Part shown: positions 8,774 to 14,132 of the stretch, in pieces
How positions within the stretch are numbered: the stretch's first letter is position 1
Layout of the letters: each line of letters starts with the position of its first letter
Assembly: GCA_036939755.1 (NCBI GenBank)
Contig: JALLAZ010000502.1
Location: 1 to 14,132, forward strand
Source of the DNA: Stephanodiscus triporus
Lineage: Eukaryota > Bacillariophyta > Thalassiosirophyceae > Thalassiosirales > Thalassiosiraceae
Length of the DNA: 14,132 bases
Reading direction: 5' to 3'
The notes under the pieces: generated by a model
What the model was told of the DNA's origin: nothing
Seen by the model: only the letters and a program-made list of their open reading frames with translations
Databases searched by the model: none
Translations under genes and position numbers: made by a program

Positions 8774-9570
8774 GGTTGTTTGGTGGTACTACCGTAGAAC
8801 ACGCAGCACTAATGCTTTTTGACGACATGATTTCTACTAAATCTATCGTAATTAGCAAAACAGAAAAGATCAAATTTGATATTGATGCGATCGTTTTAAG
8901 AAAATGGTGGCCACACAAAAACGATTCAGCGCAACAAGACGAATCCAACGGTATGCTGATAGTCTAATAAGGATTAACACAGCCCTCAATCTGAACTTTT
9001 TACCAATCGTATGTAGGGGTAAATTTCTCGCAAAAAACCTTCATGCACCTACCGCTGCGTGACATTAGCGCTGCGTGTTCTACGGTATGGAGAGAAAATT
9101 GTACGTAGGTAGATACTTCACCACGACGAATTCAGTCAAGGTCTTCTGATGAGCCAAATTTATCTAATAACATTGCAGAACTTTCGAACCTGCTACGATA
9201 TCTGTTATCTGGCATCCTTGCCGTTTTGCATGCTAAGGGGCAATAAAAAAGGCTCATTGGGGAAAAGACAATTCAGGTCAACAGCAATACAGCTCATAGT
9301 CTTGCAACTAATATTCAATTAAACTGTGGCCGTGAGTAACCATGTATACATGTTCTGGATCAAGAATCGCGTCATCTAAAGGCGATTCATAAGCAGCATT
9401 ATATCCGCATTATTGAACAACACATATACAGTTAGTCGTATGGTCTTGGCAGCAAGTAGAAAGGTAGAATCTCCTAACTACCACTTGAACCACTTCTTCG
9501 AGTAGATGACTCTGATTGATGGCAAATAGAATTATTGGCTTCAAATATTGCTTTGAGTACGCCAACATGT
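8774..9570. other. Intergenic region holding a MITE-like element
   Basis: This region lies between the methyltransferase start and the stop of the next minus-strand gene. Its left part is the inverted-repeat element at 8792-9085. The rest (about 9088-9570) is AT-rich, with no recognised gene, and serves at least as the 3' region of the FCP gene. The open frame at 8581-8967 (+) is mostly the shadow of the methyltransferase exon. Confidence 0.6.
8792..9085. mobile_element. Non-autonomous TIR element (MITE), TA target site, 294 bp
   Basis: The left end reads CCGTAGAACACGCAGCACTA and continues to 8814. The right end, reverse complemented, gives the same 23 bases from 9085 to 9063 with one mismatch (A/G at position 17). 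Both ends are flanked by TA (8790-8791 and 9086-9087), the target duplication of Tc1/mariner-type elements. The interior is AT-rich and encodes nothing recognisable, as expected for a MITE. Near the right end the sequence CGCTGCGTG occurs twice. Placement directly upstream of the methyltransferase ATG means it probably supplies that gene's 5' UTR and proximal promoter. A chance inverted repeat of this length and identity with matching TA flanks is unlikely, but copy number elsewhere in the genome was not checked. Confidence 0.72.
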
Positions 9571-10329
9571 TTACCAAGTGAAATCAGCCACATTGGGATA
9601 TGGCACAAGGTATGGGAATTCAGTTCCGCCAAGTGCGGCTTGGGTGGCAACCCCAGAGAAAGCCAACATGGCAGCGCGGCCATTTTGAAGTTCCTTAAGC
9701 TTCATGGTGTTAATCTCCGCCGTGGACTTGCCCTTCAGGAATTGGAGAGGGTCTAGCTTGAAGTCGCCTGCCGCCCGATCGCTCTCTCCCTTCGCAACCT
9801 CAACGAGAACAGAGCTAGTGCAGAATTCAATGAAACCAATCGCAAAGAGCATGAATCCGAGAGATCCCTGAGAAACCATTATGTTATGGGCCTCGAGCGA
9901 GCTGGGGACTTCCTGGTACACTTCACCGGGGAATCGGAATGGAACGGGCCCGAGGGCACCGTCGGCAGCGAGCCATCCGGTCCATGCAAGCATCGCAACA
10001 CGTCCGTGCTTGAGCTCAGCCTCACGCATCCAGTAAAGGGTGGGAAGGCCCTCGACTGCTTCCCATGAAGGAGGCTGAATGAATCCAGCAAAGTTCTTAG
10101 GGATGGAAGAAAGGTAGAAGGGGTCGAAGCCGACATCTCCAACGTATGAGCCGTCGAGGTTGATAGGACGGGGGAGGAAAGGCACGGCCGCAGAACGCTG
10201 GGTTTTGTCAACCATCTTGTCCCACATACGTTCCGGCATAGCATCCAAGGAGGTCTTTGCCGCACCCTGTTGGGCAGGGGCAAAAGCAGCGGCAGAGCCA
10301 GCGAGGAGGGAGGCGACGGCGAGCTTCAT
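9571..10329 (-). CDS. Fucoxanthin-chlorophyll a/c light-harvesting protein, Lhcr-like
   Basis: This is an intron-less gene of 252 residues counted from the ATG at 10329. I chose this start because MKLAVASLLAGSAAAFAP is a perfect diatom plastid signal peptide with an AAAFAP cleavage motif; an in-frame ATG at 10362 would add 11 residues before it. Three membrane helices are visible. Helix 1 contains EAELKHGRVAMLAWTGW (E105, H108, R110), helix 2 HNIMVSQGSLGFMLFAIGFIEF (about 148-169), and helix 3 KELQNGRAAMLAFSGVATQA (E213, N216, R218). The E/H or N/R residues are the usual chlorophyll ligands and interhelix ion pairs. PFLPRP and YVGDVGFDPF before helix 1 and the NGR helix 3 fit the Lhcr (red-lineage, mostly photosystem I antenna) branch; placement within the subfamily is from memory. 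It binds chlorophyll a/c and fucoxanthin in thylakoids. Its 5' end faces the PrimPol gene, 265 bp away. Light regulation is expected but no element was identified. Confidence 0.96.
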   Translation of the reverse strand: MKLAVASLLAGSAAAFAPAQQGAAKTSLDAMPERMWDKMVDKTQRSAAVPFLPRPINLDGSYVGDVGFDPFYLSSIPKNFAGFIQPPSWEAVEGLPTLYWMREAELKHGRVAMLAWTGWLAADGALGPVPFRFPGEVYQEVPSSLEAHNIMVSQGSLGFMLFAIGFIEFCTSSVLVEVAKGESDRAAGDFKLDPLQFLKGKSTAEINTMKLKELQNGRAAMLAFSGVATQAALGGTEFPYLVPYPNVADFTW

Positions 10330-10594
10330 GGTGATGATCGAGGCGGGTTTTGGTTGCGGCATGCGCTCGCTTCAAAACAAAAAAGCAGTCGACGTGTGTG
10401 CGATGGAAAGATCGCCGCAGATGCACAGTTCAAGTTGGATTCTCTTGAGGGGCGGGGGGGGCTTCCCCGCGATCCCCAGGACACGTATCGTAAGCAGTAG
10501 TACTTTTCGTGTGTTATGTACGAGTGAGTGCCTCCGGACAGAACATAACACAGAACTCATGTCCGCCCGGTTTTTGTGAACTTCTTCACGAGCA
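10330..10594. promoter_or_regulatory. Divergent upstream region between FCP and PrimPol genes
   Basis: These 265 bp hold both 5' UTRs and promoters. A G-rich stretch lies at about 10449-10460. No TATA box or named motif is evident. Co-regulation is not implied, since one gene is photosynthetic and the other a DNA-repair gene. Confidence 0.5.
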
Positions 10595-12514
10595 ATGGCG
10601 GGGAGTGGCAGGGAGTGGCAGGGAGTGGCAGGCAACGACGGGCAATGTGAGGCAACTGCAGGCGATGGCAATGATAGTGATAGGTGGCCTTGTTATCACG
10701 AATCGAAAAGATCGGCACCGCTAAAAAAGGAAAAGGCCAAAAGTAATGGCATCGATCCTTCTTCATTTTACAAAAGTAATATTTGCAACGATGAGCGACT
10801 GACCGCTATCCTTCGCTCGGCTGCACACAATGAGGTAGTGTGGAAACGATGCGAATTCACGTCAACCCAAAAGAAGCAGCGGGACGCATACCGCGAAGTC
10901 ACGAAATTCCAGATATTTCCACTCCAAGTTAGGGCCTTCGATTTTTTCACCGAAATGAAGGAGGAGCGACGACTTCTTCACGAAGATGTCGCCGACAAGG
11001 TTAAAAAGGAGCAATTCGATGATCAACAGGTGCAATCACTGATCAATGATGGAAAGAGAAGGAGATTGGAGAACTCTATTCCCGAGTTATGGTCGATGGA
11101 ACCCCGAATATTTGCTGTAGAGACATCTTCGGGTAAAAGAAAATACATAGTGGGGAACTTGGGTCGATTTATGCAACATTACTGGAGAGAGACTGATCCC
11201 CGGAGTAGGCATTTCTATGAGCTAATACCAGAGGGAACACCGTGTCGGTTGTACTTTGATCTTGAATTTGCCAAGGCGACCAATCGAATCACTCCCGATG
11301 AAAGCGAAATGTTAATGACAGATTTTATCGATGAGTTATGCAGCGAGTTTCAAATCGTGCACGACATCTGTCTTAGCAGATCATGTATAGTTGATCTCGA
11401 CTCCTCCACAGAAAAGAAATTCAGCCGTCACCTAATAGTACACTTACCGAACGGTGAGCTTTTTGCGGATGCATTTTCAGCGGGTCTGTTTGTTAAGAGA
11501 TTTGTGGGCAGGCTTGCAGAAGAAGTGTCAACGGGCGCTCTCGAGAGAAGACGTGCAACTTTGGCAAAGCACCTGTTTGTCAACAAACGAGCTCCAAAGT
11601 CAGTCGAGCCTGAATTGTTGAAGTTAGGAAACATTGCTGAACGTGATACTTATGCATCTTCGAAGCATTTATTTGACAATAAGGAATTGACATGCTTCGT
11701 TGATCTTGGGGTTTACACACGAAATCGTCTCTTCCGCTTGATGGGCTCGACTAAATTTGGACACGAACCCTCTGCGGCCCTAAGAATTTCCAATGCAAAC
11801 ATGTTCTGTTTCCCAGCCGGCTTTGATAATACCAAGTTCTACTTGCCGCTTCGCGCTGCAAATGTCAGTCCTTCGAGCTTTGCTTCTTGTGAAACCTCAA
11901 ATTCCAATCGAGATAGAGACCATGCAGCGTTCTGTGCTTCATTGGACTGGGAAATTCATGCACGTGCATTAGGATTGACTCTAGTCGTGCCGACCGACAT
12001 TAACCAGACCAATTCTTCAATATTGACGGAACCAGATAACCGATGTCGAGATCTTGTCAAACCGAAAGACTCGTATATTGCCAGTCGGCATAAATTACCG
12101 TGTCCGAATTGCTTTGGTGCCTCTCCAATTCAGACGCTGGACAACTTCATCTTGCAACTAAGCACACGGGGTGGTATCCAAGGGAGAATTCGTGCGTGGT
12201 CATTGGAAAATTATCAATTATCGTATCAGATGTCGGATAATCGTTGGTGTGAAAATATCGGCAGAGCTCACAAGAGTAACAATGTGATTTGGAATGTAAA
12301 TCTGAAGTGTAGAACATATTGGCAGACGTGTTACGATACTGAGTGCCGTGCAACTAATTTCCGTGGAACAGCAAACCCCCTTCCAGCAGACGTGGCCAGT
12401 GATGTTAGTGATTATCTCATCGATCAAGAACTTGCGGCCATTGACGTTGATCAAATTATTCACGAAGCTAAGAAGTTTGAAAAGCACCTGGCACTTGACA
12501 GCACCGGTAAATAA
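10595..12514 (+). CDS. PRIMPOL: PrimPol, primase-polymerase for replication restart (CCDC111 family)
   Basis: This is a single-exon gene of 639 residues. It is an archaeo-eukaryotic primase (AEP) enzyme that reprimes DNA synthesis past lesions and can do translesion synthesis, in nucleus and, in animals, mitochondria. All three AEP motifs are present: motif I RLYFDLEF (D222, E224), motif II SRHLIVHL (S277, H279) and motif III CFVDLGVYTRNRLFRL (D370, R376, R378). The zinc-binding part has RWCENIGRAHKSNN and TCYDTEC, with C552, H559, C579 and C584. These spacings (7, 20, 5) equal those of human C419, H426, C446 and C451. Homology starts by about residue 107 (QVRAFDFFTEM), before the second Met (M121), so the true start must lie at or upstream of the ATG at 10595. 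The first 30 residues are Gly-rich and come from a 10-bp tandem repeat. The acidic C-terminus (DQELAAIDVDQIIHEA) resembles an RPA-binding motif (inference). Base composition is AT-richer than the plastid genes. It converges on the Pol epsilon subunit gene. Confidence 0.96.
   Translation: MAGSGREWQGVAGNDGQCEATAGDGNDSDRWPCYHESKRSAPLKKEKAKSNGIDPSSFYKSNICNDERLTAILRSAAHNEVVWKRCEFTSTQKKQRDAYREVTKFQIFPLQVRAFDFFTEMKEERRLLHEDVADKVKKEQFDDQQVQSLINDGKRRRLENSIPELWSMEPRIFAVETSSGKRKYIVGNLGRFMQHYWRETDPRSRHFYELIPEGTPCRLYFDLEFAKATNRITPDESEMLMTDFIDELCSEFQIVHDICLSRSCIVDLDSSTEKKFSRHLIVHLPNGELFADAFSAGLFVKRFVGRLAEEVSTGALERRRATLAKHLFVNKRAPKSVEPELLKLGNIAERDTYASSKHLFDNKELTCFVDLGVYTRNRLFRLMGSTKFGHEPSAALRISNANMFCFPAGFDNTKFYLPLRAANVSPSSFASCETSNSNRDRDHAAFCASLDWEIHARALGLTLVVPTDINQTNSSILTEPDNRCRDLVKPKDSYIASRHKLPCPNCFGASPIQTLDNFILQLSTRGGIQGRIRAWSLENYQLSYQMSDNRWCENIGRAHKSNNVIWNVNLKCRTYWQTCYDTECRATNFRGTANPLPADVASDVSDYLIDQELAAIDVDQIIHEAKKFEKHLALDSTGK
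10601..10630 (+). repeat. Three tandem copies of GGGAGTGGCA at the PrimPol 5' end
   Basis: There are three perfect decamers at 10601-10610, 10611-10620 and 10621-10630. Degenerate GGCA-rich copies continue to about 10690. The unit is not a multiple of three, so copy-number change by one would shift the reading frame set by the ATG at 10595. Confidence 0.9.
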
Positions 12515-12683
12515 TGTTTAACATGGCTAACTAAACACGTATTACTCCTACAATGCACACTTCAGATGTTTAAAGGGAATAGCTTTTTACTCGTATTAAT
12601 GTCGTTATTTCACATCAAATGAATTAAAGGTGAGGCAAACTTACACTACGTCACAACCACCACACATCCACAGTTGGGTAGGA
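12515..12683. other. Short convergent spacer between PrimPol and Pol epsilon subunit B genes
   Basis: Only 169 AT-rich bases separate the two stop codons. No canonical AATAAA is seen on either strand (variants such as ATTAAA occur near 12624). The 3' UTRs are likely to be very short or to overlap. Confidence 0.6.
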
Positions 12684-13976
12684 TCACTCTATTTGACTGA
12701 ATTCAACATCCGACTTGGTCTGCAACTTTCCGATCTCTCCAATGGGGCGGTACACCACGAAATTGAACCCATTTGAGAATGGACCTGGGTTTATGGCATC
12801 GCATTCCTCATAATTCTCGTAGTACTGATCCACCCCATCCCCCACGATGAGGGCATCGGGGAATGGATACAAACGCAGCGCGTGGTCATGCTGCCAGTAG
12901 ATGGGACTCGCGGAAAGCGGCAACGGGGACAGATGACCCTGGTCAAAGACGGTCTTGATCGCGTGACGCGTCAACTGTCGTTGTCCCGATGACGCCGACG
13001 ACGTCGCGCCGCCGCCGACGTCGTCGTCCTCGTCGTCCTCCCTGGGCTCCAAAAGGCAATGTCTGCGCATCTTCCCCACGAGGTCGTCGCGGAAGAAGAC
13101 GAGCTCCTTGGAGAAATACCGTATCCGGCACGGATTGGAGGCGAGGGTCACGTGCCTAACCCTCGACCGAAGCGCCGACGTGAAGAAGTTCGGGATGGGA
13201 GCCCTGGGCAACACCCCTGTCACGCCCGGATCGTTCGGACCGGGCACGAACACGAATCGCCCGTCGCTCGCGACTTTCGGGAATTTGCAAATGACGGACG
13301 CCAGGTCCTCGAAGTACCCCATCATCGCCTTGGTCGAGCCCCCGCCGGATAGCGGCCTGGAGGTGAAGTTCCCCATGAAGACGAAGATCGGGAGCGGATC
13401 GAAGGTGCTGTACCCCGCGAGCATGCGCTCGATCCTCTCCATGACCGCGGGACTGTCGAGGTACACGTCCGAGAGGACGACGAACATCCCCTCCTGGCCG
13501 TGCTCGATCTCCTGCTCGCGAAGCTTTTCGAGTTCCGAGAGCGAGCCGATGGAGTCGAATATGTCGGTGTTCTGCAGGCCTATCGCCTTGATGGCATCGG
13601 AGCGGTTTTCGACGATGGGACTACCTGATAATTTTTTGTTTCGAGGTCGACACAATAAATTTGCCACGACGGGCCGTGAGATAGGGATCCAGCGACATCG
13701 CCATCATTGATTCGTACACATGCGGGCAACATCGGGCGGCAAAAAGACTCGTACAATGAGTCTCGCGTCTGGATAAAAATCAAACATGCACCGGCGAATG
13801 AACAACGTGGGGTGCTCACCCAAGTGATGGACGTGCAGGACGCCGTCGACGGCCTCCCCCTGTACCAAGACGATGCTATTCTCGGTGACGAATCCGTCCG
13901 TCAGTAGCGAGGCGTGCGACAGGTCCAGCGGCACCTGACCCGTATGGTCTTCCAGGTAATACTTCCCTTCCTCGAC
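12684..13976 (-). CDS. POLE2: DNA polymerase epsilon subunit B (Dpb2/POLE2), 5' end beyond the window
   Basis: The visible exons are 13976-13820 and 13624-12684, joined across intron 13819-13625 (GTGAGC...CAG, 195 nt) in phase 1 (G|GT, Gly). This gives 365 C-terminal residues; the human protein has 527, so roughly the first third is missing. The first visible exon reads EEGKYYLEDHTGQVPLDLSH, the OB-fold part, preceded by a CAG acceptor at 13977. The second exon carries the inactive calcineurin-like phosphoesterase domain: MFVVLSDVYLD, PIFVFMGNFTS, GRFVFVPGPNDPG, ASNPCRIRYFSKELVFFRDD, QGHLSPLPLSASPIYWQHD, ALRLYPFPDALIVGD, and CDAINPGPFSNGFNFVVYRP. This is the essential non-catalytic subunit of the leading-strand polymerase and contacts the CMG helicase. 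An Asp/Ser-rich insertion (EDDEDDDVGGGATSSASSG) replaces a short loop before the RHAIKTVFDQGHLSPLPL block. Upstream sequence to 14132 does not resemble the family and is taken as intron. Confidence 0.95.
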
Positions 13977-14132
13977 CTGGGCGTTGTGTTTTGTTTTGTT
14001 TTTGGCGTCGTGGCGTCGTTGTGGTTCATCGAGGGGAGGATGCCGCCCGAGATACGAAATAATTACGGCCGAAGAGAGAGAGAGATTGCGTGAGGCCGGG
14101 CTATACGCGCCCTCCCCTGCCTCCCCCCCCCC
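13977..14132 (-). other. Probable intron of the Pol epsilon subunit B gene, to window edge
   Basis: On the minus strand this stretch ends in CAACGCCCAG just before the conserved EEGKYYLED block. It happens to stay open in the same frame, but the translation (AYSPASRNLS, then DEPQRRHDAKN) does not resemble the family. It contains a CT microsatellite (rc of about 14071-14085), an A-rich tract and a terminal G/C homopolymer, which fits intron better than exon. Confidence 0.6.

Noticed and set aside
8581..8967. 128-residue plus-strand open frame across the methyltransferase start and the MITE
   Set aside because: The minus strand there encodes the signal-anchor exon with clear family features; the plus frame is its shadow.
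10330..10362. Eleven-residue N-terminal extension of the FCP from the upstream ATG at 10362
   Set aside because: The extension MPQPKPASIIT would bury the plastid signal peptide, which starts cleanly at MKLAVASLL.
13704..13819. Continuation of the Pol epsilon subunit B frame past VHHLG (EHPTLFIRRCMFDFYP...)
   Set aside because: A consensus GTGAGC donor follows the Gly codon, the continuation does not resemble the family, and the phase matches the CAG acceptor at 13625.

Overview
The window looks like nuclear DNA of a photosynthetic stramenopile, most likely a centric diatom. It carries a fucoxanthin-chlorophyll a/c light-harvesting gene, nuclear genes for chloroplast proteins whose signal peptides end in a diatom-type ASAFAP-like motif (AAAFAP, ARAFVAP, SEAFLAP), and short GT-AG introns. 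It also holds replication proteins of eukaryotic type (PrimPol, Pol epsilon subunit B). The genus cannot be fixed from sequence alone.

Layout, left to right: (i) a GC-rich gene for a probable F-box protein with long Ser and Asp runs (559-1896, +). (ii) An intergenic stretch holding a decayed minus-strand array of 81-bp units, each encoding a 27-residue Cys/His knuckle (about 2370-3161). (iii) A head-to-head pair of spliced genes for plastid proteins: an HHL1-like photosystem II protein (4085-4970, -) and a PsbQ-family oxygen-evolving-complex protein (5777-6963, +), separated by 806 bp. (iv) A spliced type II membrane methyltransferase of the FkbM/METTL24 kind (to 8773, -), with a 294-bp element with terminal inverted repeats (probable MITE) lying 16 bp upstream of its ATG. 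(v) An Lhcr-like FCP gene (9571-10329, -) divergent from a complete PrimPol primase-polymerase gene (10595-12514, +). (vi) The C-terminal two thirds of the Pol epsilon subunit B gene (12684-13976, -), which runs off the right edge.

Two functional pairings stand out. Two photosystem II genes share one divergent upstream region, and two DNA-replication genes converge with only 169 bp between them. The genes fall into two compositional classes. The F-box, HHL1-like, PsbQ-like and parts of the Pol epsilon genes are GC-rich with heavy GAC/TCG use, whereas the methyltransferase and PrimPol genes are clearly more AT-rich.

I see no wholly new system. The least explained items are the Cys/His repeat relic, the MITE at the methyltransferase promoter, the out-of-frame decamer repeat at the PrimPol N-terminus, and several alternative-processing signals (NAGNAG acceptor, intronic stop plus poly(A) signal, optional 3' exon). 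All splice models were made by eye from GT-AG sites, reading phase and remembered family sequences; no database search was possible.
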